A stretch of DNA of 64,000 bases from SG8-40 sp963792855 (GCA_963792855.1 CAWBXZ010000009.1:1-64000), one strand, 5' to 3'. Shown: positions 8,819-18,895, numbered from the stretch's first letter. Made by a program: numbers and translations. The notes: generated by a model from the sequence alone, not told the origin.

Positions 8819-9472
8819 TCAGATACCGAAAATAAACTTCAGGACCAGCCATGCCGACCCGACAACTGGCAGCATCACGGCACCCAGTACGCCGGTAAAC
8901 AACAGCACCATCAAGATGACCATGCCGTAAGGCTCGACCCTCGCGAACTGGTAGGCCAGTCTGTGGGGCAACAGACTGACAGCAATGCGGCCGCCATCGA
9001 GCGGTGGCAGTGGAAACAGGTTCAGGACCATCAACACCAGGTTGATGATGATGCCACCCTCCGCCATACGCAGCGCAGGTTCGGAAAAATAATTGATTGG
9101 CATCGTCACGACGATCTTGAAAAGCAGCGCCCACAAAACAGCCATGAACAGATTCGCACCAGGACCGGCTGCAGCAACCCACAGCATGTCCCGCTTCGGG
9201 TTACGCAATCTGCCGAAGTTGACCGGTACCGGTTTCGCCCACCCGAATGCGAACTTGCCGCCGCTGGCGAACAGCACCACGGCCGGGATCAGCAAAGTGC
9301 CGATGGGATCGATATGGCGCACCGGATTCAGGCTGATGCGGCCTGCCTGATAGGCAGTCGGATCGCCGAAATGCCTTGCCGCGTAACCATGTGCGGCTTC
9401 GTGCAAGGTGATCGCGAATATCGCCGGAATGGCGTAAAGCGCGATTAGCTGGACCAGATTGGCAATGTCCAT
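8819..9472 (-). CDS. Site-2 protease family (M50) membrane metalloprotease
   Basis: 217-aa polytopic inner-membrane protein with about five or six hydrophobic segments. The zinc site is HEAAH at residues 24-28 (HExxH form) with the second motif NLFPLPPLDGGRIAV providing the Asp ligand. It belongs to the short group of site-2 proteases without a PDZ domain; the substrate is unknown. The start overlaps the stop of the upstream YciO-family gene as TGATG, so translation is coupled. This three-gene order with trpS is common in Betaproteobacteria. Confidence 0.92.
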   Translation of the reverse strand: MDIANLVQLIALYAIPAIFAITLHEAAHGYAARHFGDPTAYQAGRISLNPVRHIDPIGTLLIPAVVLFASGGKFAFGWAKPVPVNFGRLRNPKRDMLWVAAAGPGANLFMAVLWALLFKIVVTMPINYFSEPALRMAEGGIIINLVLMVLNLFPLPPLDGGRIAVSLLPHRLAYQFARVEPYGMVILMVLLFTGVLGAVMLPVVGSAWLVLKFIFGI

Positions 9473-10110
9473 CAGTTGTCCGTCGCGCCAAAGCCGAACG
9501 GCGCCAACGATCCCTTGCCGGCTCGAATCAACTCCGGGGAATCGCCCGTCAGGTCCACGACGGTGGTCATTTCAACGCCGCACGAACCCGAATCGATAAT
9601 GACGTCGACTTTCTTGTTCAGGTAATCGCGCATGTCTTCGATATCCGCCGGAGGCAGATCCTCACCCGGAAGAATCAAGGTCGAACTCAATATCGGCTCT
9701 CCGAGTTCCTCCAGCAAGGCCGACACGACGGGGTGTGCCGGCACGCGAAGCCCGATGGTCTTGCGCCGGGCATTGAGAATGCGCCGCGGGACGTCTCTAT
9801 TGGCCTGCAGGATAAAAGTGTAGCTACCGGGAGTTGTCATTCGCAACAGGCGATACTGGACGTTGTTGACGCCGGCGTAGTGCGATATTTCGGACAGGCC
9901 GCCGCACACCAGGGTGAAGTGATGACGTTCGTCAACATTCCGCACCACGCACATGCGATCGAGCGCCTGCTTGTCACCAATGCGGCAGCCGAGCGCGTAA
10001 CAGGAGTCCGTCGGGTAGACGATCAGGCCACCGGACCGAAGCGCTTCGACTGCCTGCCTCACAAGTCTCAGTTGGGGGCTGTCGGCATGAATCCTGAGAT
10101 ATTGTGCCAT
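9472..10110 (-). CDS. L-threonylcarbamoyladenylate synthase-family protein (YciO/Sua5/YrdC)
   Basis: 212 aa from ATG 10110 (MAQYLRIHADSPQ). The frame stays open up to 10395 but the upstream part has no family similarity. The YrdC fold is marked by GGLIVYPTDSCYALGCRIGD, the KTIGLRVPAHP segment, and SSTLILPGEDLPP in place of the SAN motif. Family members make threonylcarbamoyl-AMP for the t6A37 tRNA modification, but the YciO branch is not established as the essential enzyme, so the role is tentative. Coupled by TGATG to the M50 protease gene. Confidence 0.9.
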   Translation of the reverse strand: MAQYLRIHADSPQLRLVRQAVEALRSGGLIVYPTDSCYALGCRIGDKQALDRMCVVRNVDERHHFTLVCGGLSEISHYAGVNNVQYRLLRMTTPGSYTFILQANRDVPRRILNARRKTIGLRVPAHPVVSALLEELGEPILSSTLILPGEDLPPADIEDMRDYLNKKVDVIIDSGSCGVEMTTVVDLTGDSPELIRAGKGSLAPFGFGATDN

Positions 10111-10325
10111 TGGTAAGTAATGCGCTTGCGGGCGATAGTGCGGTAGCGGAGATCGCGTTGTGTCCAAAACCTGGTTCAATTGCGTCGGGGAGCAGAGCTG
10201 GCCAATTGCCGCGTCACATCCAATAAAGGGCCAGCCACGTACTGAAAGACAAGGATAGACCGCGCCAATTTGTCTGCGAGGCGCACTCCTCCCGCCGAAA
10301 CGCGAATGCAAGGTTAACTGATCCC

Positions 10326-11243
10326 ATGCCAAACCGACATCATAGCAAAATCCGTCCTGGCCACCGTTGGCGGAATTGCGGCTTGCGGCAGGCATTTCAC
10401 GGGCTTGCCGCCATGCTGGCGGCCGCCGCGTTCAGTGCCCCGGCAAGTGCCATGGAGTGTGCTGCAGATAGCAGCGAACACCGTGTTGCCTTGCTCGAAT
10501 TATTCACGTCGGAAGGATGCAACAGCTGTCCGCCTGCCGATCGCTGGCTAAACGGGCTACAGGATCGGGGAACAGGAACAAGCCGGGTGGTACCGCTGGC
10601 GTTTCATGTCGACTACTGGGATTACATTGGCTGGAAAGACCGGTTCGCGAAACCCGATTTCTCCCAACGCCAGCGCCTGATAGCGAGTCGCAATCAGGCT
10701 TCCTTCATCTACACACCGCAATTCGTATTAAACGGCCGCGATTTCCGGCACGCGTGGAAAAAGGGCGGGCTCGACGAGCGACTGCGGGTAATCAACGCCG
10801 ATTCCGCCACAATCAAAATCAGGGTGGAACAAACAAGAAGGGATAACCGCGTTCGTATCGTATTGCGGGCACATAACGCCGGGTCGGCCTCCGCCCACGT
10901 TTTCCTCGCAATGTTCGAGAATGGCTTGAGCAGCGACATCAAGGCTGGAGAAAACGCTGGCAGGAAGCTTTATCACGAATTCGTGGTACGCCAACTCGAA
11001 GGCCCTCTGCCGGTGGCGCCCGGCGGGTCAGTCGAACATGAGTTGGAACTTGACCTGGTTCCTTTTGCAAATCCCGCGGCGCTGGGTTTCGCCGCGTTTG
11101 CAGAAGACGCCATTTCGGGCGAGAGTCTGCAAGCCATGGCCGGGCCGCTTTGCGGCAACGCGACGACGGCCTCTTCTCCCGGTGCATACCTCGCCAACGC
11201 TCGCCGGCCGCACGCCTCCGGCATTCGGCTTCGAAACCGGTAA
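10326..11243 (+). CDS. DUF1223 thioredoxin-like exported protein
   Basis: 305 aa with an Arg-rich N-terminus and a hydrophobic signal segment at about residues 25-43 (cleavage around SA-MECA). DUF1223 is a thioredoxin-like fold: VALLELFTSEGCNSCPPAD contains a CxxC at Cys65/Cys68, followed by LAFHVDYWDYIGWKDRFA and the TPQFVLNG cis-Pro region. Likely periplasmic; a redox role is inferred from the CxxC only. Divergent from the YciO-family gene and followed by a gamma-glutamyltransferase. Confidence 0.88.
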   Translation: MPNRHHSKIRPGHRWRNCGLRQAFHGLAAMLAAAAFSAPASAMECAADSSEHRVALLELFTSEGCNSCPPADRWLNGLQDRGTGTSRVVPLAFHVDYWDYIGWKDRFAKPDFSQRQRLIASRNQASFIYTPQFVLNGRDFRHAWKKGGLDERLRVINADSATIKIRVEQTRRDNRVRIVLRAHNAGSASAHVFLAMFENGLSSDIKAGENAGRKLYHEFVVRQLEGPLPVAPGGSVEHELELDLVPFANPAALGFAAFAEDAISGESLQAMAGPLCGNATTASSPGAYLANARRPHASGIRLRNR

Positions 11244-11329
11244 ACTGCACAGCAGCGGGTTGACCTGCATCATTCGGACCGCATCAGTCTCGCCCGCCCT
11301 ACTACGATTTTCACGAGGCTGCCACACAG

Positions 11330-12925
11330 ATGAATTCGCTCTCAATTGACTGGCGAACGCCGTACGCGTCACGCCGCAGCCCGGTGCTGGCGCGCAATGC
11401 GGTTGCCACATCGCAACCGCTTGCGGCACAGGCAGGCTTACGGATGTTGCTGGCCGGAGGTAATGCCGTCGATGCTGCGGTTGCCACGGCAATCGCCCTC
11501 ACCGTCGTCGAGCCGACCATGAATGGAATCGGTTCCGACGCCTTTGCCATCGTTCACGACGGCAAGACCCTTCAGGGGCTGAATGCGTCCGGGCGCGCGC
11601 CGCGAGGCTGGAGTCGCAAGCGGTTCGAAGGCCGCCAGACCATGCCAACGGAAGGATGGGATTGCATTACGGTTCCCGGCGCGGTCTCGGCCTGGGTAAG
11701 CCTGTCCGATCGGTTTGGCAAACTACCGTTCAGTGACTTGTTTGAGCCGGCGATAGAGTATGCGGAAGCCGGCTATCCACTGTCTCCGGTGGTTGCCATG
11801 CAGTGGGAGAATCAGGCACCGAGACTAAAGGACCAACCCGGGTTCGCGGACACGTTCCTCCCGCAGGGCCGGGTACCTGCCGTGGGCGAGCGTGTCCGCC
11901 TGCCCGATCATGCAAGCACCCTGCGCAAGATCGCCGCCACACAGGGCGATGCGTTCTATCGCGGAGAACTCGCCGAACGCATGGTGGCCGACAGTGCAAG
12001 CTACGGCGGCGCCATGACAACAGAAGACCTGGCATCGCATCGCGCCGACTGGGTCACCCCCGTGCGCGCCGACTACCGGTCCCTGACGTTGCACGAGATA
12101 CCGCCAAACGGCCAGGGGATCGCTGCCCTGATGGCGTGCGGCATTCTGGACAACTTCGACATCGACGTCATGTCACCGGAGTCGGCGGAGGCTGTCCATT
12201 TGCAGGTTGAAGCGATGAAACTTGCGCTGGCTGACGCCTACCGCTACGTGAGCGACCCCGCTTCCATGGAAGTCACCGCTTCGCAGTTGTTGGACAAGGC
12301 CTATCTGCGCAAGCGCGCCGCCCTGATCAATCGGGACCAGGCGACACCTTTTTCGCACGGACAGCCGACACAGTCCGAAACGGTTTATCTCACCGCAGCG
12401 GACGCCTCGGGCATGATGGTCTCGATGATTCAGTCGAATTACATGGGATTTGGATCCGGCGTCGTCGTTCCCGGAACGGGAATCAGTTTGCAGAATCGTG
12501 GTGCCGCCTTTAGTTTGCTGCCAGATCATCCAAACTGCGTCGGCGGCGGAAAACGTCCATTCCACACCATCATTCCGGGATTTGTCACGAAGGCGGCGCA
12601 ACCATTCATGAGCTTTGGCGTGATGGGTGCCGACGTACAGGCGCAGGGGCACCTGCAGATGATGGTCCGAACTACGGACTTCGAGCAAAACCCGCAAGCC
12701 GCCGCCGATGCACCACGCTGGAAATTGTCCTACGATCAGTCGCTGCTCGTCGAGCAAAGCTATGGCGAGACAACGTTGAAGCGGCTCGCTGAAATGGGTC
12801 ACAAGGTCGTGCCAAGGCCATACGGCAGTCAGGAGTTCGGTGCTGCGCAGTTGATTCGCCGCCTGGAATTTGGATACGCCGCCGCATCGGAACCAAGACG
12901 CGACGGCCAGGCCGTGGGCTTCTAA
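11330..12925 (+). CDS. Gamma-glutamyltransferase family protein
   Basis: 531 aa Ntn-hydrolase of the GGT family, normally self-cleaved before a catalytic Thr. The N-terminal part has NAVATSQPLAAQAGLRMLLAGGNAVDAAVA and MNGIGSDAFAIV. The likely nucleophile is Thr351 in SETVYLTAADASG, with the downstream oxyanion segment NRGAAFSL. No signal peptide is seen, unlike periplasmic GGTs, which suggests the cytoplasmic GGT-like or amide-hydrolysing branch. The substrate cannot be named. It stands alone between the DUF1223 gene and the convergent TPP enzyme. Confidence 0.9.
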   Translation: MNSLSIDWRTPYASRRSPVLARNAVATSQPLAAQAGLRMLLAGGNAVDAAVATAIALTVVEPTMNGIGSDAFAIVHDGKTLQGLNASGRAPRGWSRKRFEGRQTMPTEGWDCITVPGAVSAWVSLSDRFGKLPFSDLFEPAIEYAEAGYPLSPVVAMQWENQAPRLKDQPGFADTFLPQGRVPAVGERVRLPDHASTLRKIAATQGDAFYRGELAERMVADSASYGGAMTTEDLASHRADWVTPVRADYRSLTLHEIPPNGQGIAALMACGILDNFDIDVMSPESAEAVHLQVEAMKLALADAYRYVSDPASMEVTASQLLDKAYLRKRAALINRDQATPFSHGQPTQSETVYLTAADASGMMVSMIQSNYMGFGSGVVVPGTGISLQNRGAAFSLLPDHPNCVGGGKRPFHTIIPGFVTKAAQPFMSFGVMGADVQAQGHLQMMVRTTDFEQNPQAAADAPRWKLSYDQSLLVEQSYGETTLKRLAEMGHKVVPRPYGSQEFGAAQLIRRLEFGYAAASEPRRDGQAVGF

Positions 12926-13017
12926 AGCGGGGCCGGTTGCGCGCGGCCGTGTCCGGCCTGACGCGAACTGATAATCGGGTCCGCAGCGAGCAGCCTCCCG
13001 GCTGAACGGAGAAAAAC

Positions 13018-14712
13018 TCAGCTGCCCTTGCGCTTCAATGCGTTTTCCCGAATTGCGGTGAGTTTGCCGCGGGTAGTGATCGCTTCAGGATCGATGCGAA
13101 TCTCGATCAACGCCGATGTCTCCTGCGCCAGGGCCTCCGCGAGCGCACTTGCGAATTCCCCGGTGCGCTGCACGACTGCCCCATGCAGGCCGTATGCCCG
13201 CGCAAGCGCAGCAAAATCCGGATTGCGCAGATCGGTACCGTGCACGCGCGTTGGATATTCCCTTTCCTGGTGCATGCGAATGGTGCCGTACATGCCGTTA
13301 TTGATAACGACAAACAACACCTTCAGGTCGTATTGGACCGCCGTGGCGATCTCCTGGCCATTCATCAGGAAGCAGCCATCGCCGGAAAAGCTCACAACGG
13401 TCCGGTCAGGGTAGGCTACTTTCGCCGCGACACCTGCGGGCACACCGTAGCCCATTGCACCGTTTGTCGGCGCAACCTGGGTTCGAAGCCCGCCATACTG
13501 CCAGTAGCGCTGGACCCAGCCGCTATAGTTGCCGGCACCATTTGTCATGATCGCATCGGCGGGCAACTGCTTGCGAAACTCTTTCATCACCTCGGCCATA
13601 TCAACCGGCCCGGGTGACGCTTGCGGTTCGATATTCGCCAGGTAGTCTTTGTGTGCCTCGTGCGTCCAGTCGCGCCACGGCGCCGAATCAACCGGCGGCA
13701 TGCGCGTTGCCAGGTGCGCGAACTCTCCCATGTCCGAATTGATCATCAGGTCCGCCTGATACACGCGCCCCAGTTCTTCGACGCCCGGGTGGACATGAAT
13801 CATTCTCTGGGCCGGTCCGGGGATATCGAACAGCGTATAGGTATTTGTCGTCATTTCCCCGAGCCGTGGCCCGACCGCGATGATGAGGTCAGCCGCCGCA
13901 ACACGCTTGGCAAGCAAGGGATTGATGCCGATGCCAACGTCGCCGCAGTAATTCGGGTGCCGGTTGTCGATCAGATCCTGTCGCCGGAATGTACAGGCGA
14001 CCGGAAGGTTGTTTGCCTCGATGAAACCGCGAATGTCGTCACAGGCTTGCGGCGTCCAGCCGCCACCGCCCAATAGCACGAACGGCTGCCTGGCCACTTC
14101 GAGCATGTCCCGTACTCGATCCATCGCACCCGCGAAAGGTGCCGCTCTGTTCGCCGTGAAAGGTTTCGCGTCCACGACGTCCACCTCCGTTACCAGCATG
14201 TCCTCCGGCAAGGCCAGGACCACGGGACCGGGACGCCCCGATACCGCAAGGTGGAACGCACGGCTAAGGTACTCGGGTATGCGGTCGGCGCGATCGATCT
14301 GCGCGACCCATTTCGCCATTTGACCGAACATGCGCCGGTAATCGACTTCCTGAAACGCCTCACGCTCGACCACGTCGCCGCCAACCTGTCCAACCAACAG
14401 TATCATCGGCGTCGAGTCCTGATACGCCGTGTGCACGCCGATGCTGGCGTTGGTCGCGCCCGGGCCACGAGTCACAAGGCAGATGCCCGGCTTGCCGGTG
14501 CATTTGCCGTAAGCCTCGGCCATGAACGACGCGCCGCCGTCCTGACGGCAGACAACGAGACGTATCGCATCACGATGGTCATACAGTGCATCTATGACAT
14601 CGAGATAGCTTTCACCCGGCACGCAAAAAGCCGTGTCGACGCCGTGAATCCGCAGCTGGTCGACGAGGACTCGGCCACCACTGCGAAGGGAAGGAACCTG
14701 ATTCATTGACAA
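13018..14712 (-). CDS. Thiamine pyrophosphate-binding protein, acetolactate synthase-like
   Basis: 564 aa with the three-domain TPP fold. The N-terminal PYR domain has the catalytic Glu34 in FCVPGESYLDVID, the central domain binds nucleotide, and the C-terminal PP domain has the Mg/TPP motif GDGCFLMNGQE ending in VVINN. It resembles acetolactate synthase large subunits, but no ilvH regulatory subunit or ilvC is adjacent, so it may be a different decarboxylase/ligase such as a sulfopyruvate or glyoxylate enzyme. Divergent from the lactate permease with 163 nt between starts, which hints at linked 2-oxo/hydroxy-acid metabolism. Confidence 0.88.
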   Translation of the reverse strand: MSMNQVPSLRSGGRVLVDQLRIHGVDTAFCVPGESYLDVIDALYDHRDAIRLVVCRQDGGASFMAEAYGKCTGKPGICLVTRGPGATNASIGVHTAYQDSTPMILLVGQVGGDVVEREAFQEVDYRRMFGQMAKWVAQIDRADRIPEYLSRAFHLAVSGRPGPVVLALPEDMLVTEVDVVDAKPFTANRAAPFAGAMDRVRDMLEVARQPFVLLGGGGWTPQACDDIRGFIEANNLPVACTFRRQDLIDNRHPNYCGDVGIGINPLLAKRVAAADLIIAVGPRLGEMTTNTYTLFDIPGPAQRMIHVHPGVEELGRVYQADLMINSDMGEFAHLATRMPPVDSAPWRDWTHEAHKDYLANIEPQASPGPVDMAEVMKEFRKQLPADAIMTNGAGNYSGWVQRYWQYGGLRTQVAPTNGAMGYGVPAGVAAKVAYPDRTVVSFSGDGCFLMNGQEIATAVQYDLKVLFVVINNGMYGTIRMHQEREYPTRVHGTDLRNPDFAALARAYGLHGAVVQRTGEFASALAEALAQETSALIEIRIDPEAITTRGKLTAIRENALKRKGS

Positions 14713-14773
14713 CTTTCTTCGGTTTCTTGTGGCTGTCGATTATACCCAACGACCCAGGTCGATATGGACCCAC

Positions 14774-14803
14774 TTCCAAATCGCGAAGCATTGAGCATAT
14801 AAT
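14774..14803 (+). promoter_or_regulatory. Candidate sigma-70 promoter for lactate permease gene
   Basis: TTCCAA at 14774-14779, an 18-nt spacer and a consensus TATAAT at 14798-14803. This gives a leader of roughly 65 nt before ATG 14876. The -35 box is weak. Confidence 0.42.
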
Positions 14804-14875
14804 CCGCGCCGCGTCGATCCGGTGTCGAACGCCAGTGCCGTCTGGTACGGCGTTCCACTTCTGGGAATCGCAAAA

Positions 14876-16624
14876 ATGGTCTGGTCTCAGGTCTACGACC
14901 CACTGAATAACGCCGTGCTCAGCACGGTGCTTGCCGCAGTTCCTGTCGTTGTCTTGCTGGGTGGACTCGCGTTCTTGCGATTGTCCGCTCACGTCGCAGC
15001 GCTTGCAGGATTGGCATCCGCCCTCCTGATCGCAATCTTCGTATTTGGCATGCCGGCACAGATGGCCGGCGCATCCGCAATGTACGGCGCGGCGTTCGGC
15101 TTGCTTCCCATCGGCTGGATCGTGTTGAACATCATCTTTTTGTACCAACTCACCAAGGACAAGGGCTACTTCCAGATTCTTCAGGACAGCATCGCCGGCG
15201 TGACTGAAGACCGTCGCCTGCAACTGCTGTTGATCGCATTTGCGTTTGGCGCATTCTTCGAAGGAGCGGCCGGTTTCGGTACACCCGTCGCCGTCACTGG
15301 CGCCATACTGATCGGATTGGGATTCTCGCCGCTGGCGGCATCCGGGTTGTCACTGATTGCCAACACGGCTCCGGTCGCATACGGTGCTCTGGGAACCCCG
15401 ATCATCGCCCTGTCCGCCGTTACCGGCCTCGACCTATTGGAACTCTCGGCCATGGTGGGACGCCAGCTGCCGTTCTTCTCGTTGCTCGTTCCGTTCTGGC
15501 TGATATGGGCTTTCGCGGGCTGGCGTGGGATGTTACAGATCTGGCCGGCCATCCTCGTCACCGGTGTCAGCTTTGCCGTGCCGCAGTTCCTGATCTCCAA
15601 TTACCACGGGCCGTGGCTGGTCGACGTGGGCGCTGCCATCATTTCCATGCTTTGCCTGACCGCCTTCCTGCGCGTTTGGAAGCCGAAGACGATCTGGCGT
15701 TCCACTGCGCTCAAAGGACATGAATCCGACAGTGGCGTTGCGGCAGAGGGTGGAAGGATCAAACTCGCCCGCCACGACCGTAACGCACTCTTTCGTGCCT
15801 GGTTACCCTGGCTGGTGCTGTCGGTATTCGTCTTCCTGTGGGGCATTCCGCAAATGAAAGACGTGTTGAACGGATCGACGAAAACGGTCGAGATCGTTGA
15901 CGGTGTGAAGACCGAGACCAGGACGCCGTACGCATGGGACGGCTTCACCAAACTGGACTTCAAGGTTCCCGGGCTGCATGAGCAAGTCGAGAAAGTGCCC
16001 CCGGTCGCCGCCAAAGCGCATACCGAAAAAGCGGTCTACAGCCTGAACTGGTTATCGGCAACGGGTTCGGGCATTCTGCTCGCGGCAATCCTCGCCGGTT
16101 TCTTCATGCGCTACAGCGTGCGGGAACTGGTTGTAAAGTACTGGGAGACACTCATCCTGGTCCGCTTCTCTCTCTTGACCATTGCCGCAATGCTGGCATT
16201 GGGATTCACCACGCGTTATTCCGGAACCGACGCAACCATGGGGTTGGCATTCGCTCACACGGGTGTGCTGTACCCTTTCTTCGGAGCCATGCTGGGCTGG
16301 CTTGGCGTCGCGCTGACCGGTTCGGATACGGCCTCAAACGTCCTTTTTGGAGGCTTGCAGAAAGTCACGTCGGAGCAGCTCGGACTCAATCCCAACCTGA
16401 TGGCAGCGGCCAACAGTTCCGGCGGCGTGATGGGTAAAATGATCGACGCCCAGTCGATCGTCGTTGCCTCGACGGCCACGCGCTGGTATGGGCACGAAGG
16501 CGTCATACTGCGCTACGTTTTCCCGCACTCTCTGGTACTCGCGATGCTGGTGGGAGGGCTGGTACTACTGCAGGCCTACGTCCATCCCTTTACGTTGCTT
16601 CAGATCTTTCCTGGTGGCCACTAG
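14876..16624 (+). CDS. lctP: L-lactate permease
   Basis: 582 aa, start MVWSQVYDPLNN, which matches the family's usual N-terminus (W-Q-YDPL); an in-frame GTG at 14822 would add 18 residues unlike the family. Polytopic inner-membrane protein with about a dozen or more hydrophobic segments. LctP motifs include LFAFGAFFEGAAGFGTPVA-like sequence (FEGAAGFGTPVAVTGA), TGLDLLELSAMVGRQLP and GSDTASNVLFGGLQ. It imports L-lactate, and often D-lactate or glycolate, with protons. A strong terminator follows. The neighbouring divergent TPP enzyme may act on the derived 2-oxo acids (inference). Confidence 0.95.
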   Translation: MVWSQVYDPLNNAVLSTVLAAVPVVVLLGGLAFLRLSAHVAALAGLASALLIAIFVFGMPAQMAGASAMYGAAFGLLPIGWIVLNIIFLYQLTKDKGYFQILQDSIAGVTEDRRLQLLLIAFAFGAFFEGAAGFGTPVAVTGAILIGLGFSPLAASGLSLIANTAPVAYGALGTPIIALSAVTGLDLLELSAMVGRQLPFFSLLVPFWLIWAFAGWRGMLQIWPAILVTGVSFAVPQFLISNYHGPWLVDVGAAIISMLCLTAFLRVWKPKTIWRSTALKGHESDSGVAAEGGRIKLARHDRNALFRAWLPWLVLSVFVFLWGIPQMKDVLNGSTKTVEIVDGVKTETRTPYAWDGFTKLDFKVPGLHEQVEKVPPVAAKAHTEKAVYSLNWLSATGSGILLAAILAGFFMRYSVRELVVKYWETLILVRFSLLTIAAMLALGFTTRYSGTDATMGLAFAHTGVLYPFFGAMLGWLGVALTGSDTASNVLFGGLQKVTSEQLGLNPNLMAAANSSGGVMGKMIDAQSIVVASTATRWYGHEGVILRYVFPHSLVLAMLVGGLVLLQAYVHPFTLLQIFPGGH

Positions 16625-16647
16625 TACACGGCCACGGCAACAAGCCG

Positions 16648-16679
16648 AAAAAAAACCCACCTTACCGGTGGGTTTTTTT
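16648..16679. terminator. Bidirectional intrinsic terminator between lctP and pnp
   Basis: CCCACC (16656-16661) pairs with GGTGGG (16667-16672). The stem is extended by an A-run on the left and a T-run on the right, so it works for lctP on the plus strand and pnp on the minus strand. Confidence 0.9.
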
Positions 16680-16759
16680 AGGCGTAGAACGCAGCCCGGG
16701 TTTTACCCGGTTCACCACGTCTGCCATCGACTGCTCTCGCTGAGAGCGGGTCAACAGCT

Positions 16760-18871
16760 TCAGTTACTGACGTCGGCTGCCTGCTCTTCCGCGCTGACCG
16801 ACTTCATGCTCAAACGCAAGCGGCCCTTGTCGTCGGCCTCGAGCACCTTGACGCGCACCTGCTGGCCTTCCTTGAGGTGATCGGATACCGCCTTGACCCG
16901 CTCTTCCGCAATTTGCGAGATATGGAGCAAGCCATCCTTTCCCGGAAGCACGCTGACAATGGCGCCAAAATCGAGCAGCTTCAGCACCACACCGTCATAG
17001 ATGCGGCCGACTTCCACTTCCGCGGTAATTTCTTCAATACGCTTCTTCGCCGCCTCTCCGCCCGCCGATGAAATGCAGGCGATGGTCACCGATCCGTCAT
17101 CCTGAATATCGATCGTCGTGCCGGTTTCTTCGGTGATGGCGCGAATGACTGCCCCACCCTTGCCGATCACGTCACGAATTTTCTCCGGCTTGATTTTCAT
17201 CTGAATCATCCGCGGTGCGTAAGCGGACAACTCGCTACGGGGCATCTGGAGCGCCTCGCTCATGTGCTTGAGAATATGCATCCGCGCTTCACGCGCTTGC
17301 TGAAGGGCGATATGCATGATTTCCTTGGTAATGCCCTGGATCTTGATGTCCATTTGCAGCGCGGTTATGCCCGTCTCGCTTCCGGCAACCTTGAAGTCCA
17401 TGTCGCCCAGGTGATCCTCGTCACCGAGAATATCAGTGAGTACGGCAAAACGATTGCCTTCCTTGATCAGGCCCATGGCGATACCGGCAACGTGCGCCTT
17501 CAGAGGAACACCCGCATCCATCAGCGCCAGGCAGCCGCCACAAACCGAAGCCATGGAGCTCGAGCCGTTCGATTCGGTGATTTCGGAAACGACCCGTAAC
17601 GAATACCCAAACTCCTCCGGCGAAGGCAACACGGCCAGCAGTGCGCGCTTGGCCAACCGGCCATGACCGATCTCGCGCCGCTTTGGCGTGCCCACGCGGC
17701 CGGTCTCCCCGGTGGCATAGGGCGGCATGTTGTAGTGAAGCATGAAATGATCTTTGTACTCGCCCTGCAACGCATCGATGATTTGCTCATCGCGAGCCGT
17801 CCCAAGCGTTGCGACAACCATCGCCTGGGTTTCACCGCGCGTGAACAATGCCGAGCCGTGCGCACGCGGCAACAAGCCGGTGCGGATGTTGATCGGGCGC
17901 ACGGTGCGGGTATCGCGTCCGTCAATTCGCGGCTCTCCTCCGAGGATTTGCCCGCGCACGATCTGCTTTTCAAGGCTGCCCATCATGTCCTCGACAGCCC
18001 CGGTGACCGAACTGTCGGTATCTTCCGTCGTCAGTTGGGAGATAACACTGGCGTACGCCTCTTTGACCTTTGCGCTCCGCGCCTGTTTTTCCCTGATCTG
18101 GTAGGCCTCACGCAGGGGCTGTTCAGCCGCCTGGCGCACTTTCTCCGCCAGCGACTCGTCCTTTACCGGCGCTACCCAGTCCCACAACGGCTTGCCGGCT
18201 TCGTCGGCCAACTCGTTGATCATCGAAATCGCTGCCTGCATCTGCTCGTGGCCGTAGACAACGGCGCCAAGCATGACGTCTTCGGACAACTGATCGGCCT
18301 CGGATTCGACCATCAGTACTGCCTGCTGGGTTCCTGCGACCACCAGGTTGAGCTGGGTCTCCTTCAGTTCCGACAGCGTCGGGTTGAGCACGTACGCGCC
18401 GTTAATGTATCCAACGCGGGCGGCGCCGATCGGACCATCGAAGGGAATGCCCGAGATCGCCAGCGCAGCCGACGCGCCGATCATGGCGGGAATGTCGGAA
18501 TCGATCTCGCTGTCCGATGAAACGACTGTCGCGATGACTTGCACCTCATTGAGGAAACCATCTGGGAACAGCGGCCGAATTGGGCGGTCGATCAGGCGGC
18601 AGGTGAGCGTTTCTTTTTCTGACGGACGACCTTCACGCTTGAAAAAGCCGCCGGGGATCTTGCCGGCGGCGTAGGTTTTTTCCTGATAATCAACCGTGAG
18701 CGGAAAGAAATCCTGGCCCGGCCGCACTTCCTTCTTGCCGACGACCGTGACCAGCACGACTGTATCGTCCAGATGCACCATGACGGCACCGTGCGCTTGC
18801 CGCGCTATCTCACCGGTTTCGATGGTGAGTTGATGTCGTCCGTATGGAATGGTTTTGCGAATAGCGTTCAA
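16760..18871 (-). CDS. pnp: Polynucleotide phosphorylase
   Basis: 703 aa, the normal length. 3'-5' phosphorolytic exoribonuclease and degradosome component that degrades mRNA to nucleoside diphosphates. Two RNase PH domains (about 1-230 and 310-540), the second with the GETQAMVVATLGT and GFPRTRG-equivalent phosphate-binding segments, are followed by a KH domain (IKPEKIRDVIGKGGAVIRAI) and an S1 domain (VGRIYDGVVLKLLDFGAIV...GLLHISQIAEERV). Last gene of the rimP-nusA-infB-rbfA-truB-rpsO-pnp cluster, 124 nt after rpsO with a hairpin in between. Confidence 0.98.
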   Translation of the reverse strand: MNAIRKTIPYGRHQLTIETGEIARQAHGAVMVHLDDTVVLVTVVGKKEVRPGQDFFPLTVDYQEKTYAAGKIPGGFFKREGRPSEKETLTCRLIDRPIRPLFPDGFLNEVQVIATVVSSDSEIDSDIPAMIGASAALAISGIPFDGPIGAARVGYINGAYVLNPTLSELKETQLNLVVAGTQQAVLMVESEADQLSEDVMLGAVVYGHEQMQAAISMINELADEAGKPLWDWVAPVKDESLAEKVRQAAEQPLREAYQIREKQARSAKVKEAYASVISQLTTEDTDSSVTGAVEDMMGSLEKQIVRGQILGGEPRIDGRDTRTVRPINIRTGLLPRAHGSALFTRGETQAMVVATLGTARDEQIIDALQGEYKDHFMLHYNMPPYATGETGRVGTPKRREIGHGRLAKRALLAVLPSPEEFGYSLRVVSEITESNGSSSMASVCGGCLALMDAGVPLKAHVAGIAMGLIKEGNRFAVLTDILGDEDHLGDMDFKVAGSETGITALQMDIKIQGITKEIMHIALQQAREARMHILKHMSEALQMPRSELSAYAPRMIQMKIKPEKIRDVIGKGGAVIRAITEETGTTIDIQDDGSVTIACISSAGGEAAKKRIEEITAEVEVGRIYDGVVLKLLDFGAIVSVLPGKDGLLHISQIAEERVKAVSDHLKEGQQVRVKVLEADDKGRLRLSMKSVSAEEQAADVSN

Positions 18872-18895
18872 AAGACTGCCCTCAAATGTAAAAGC

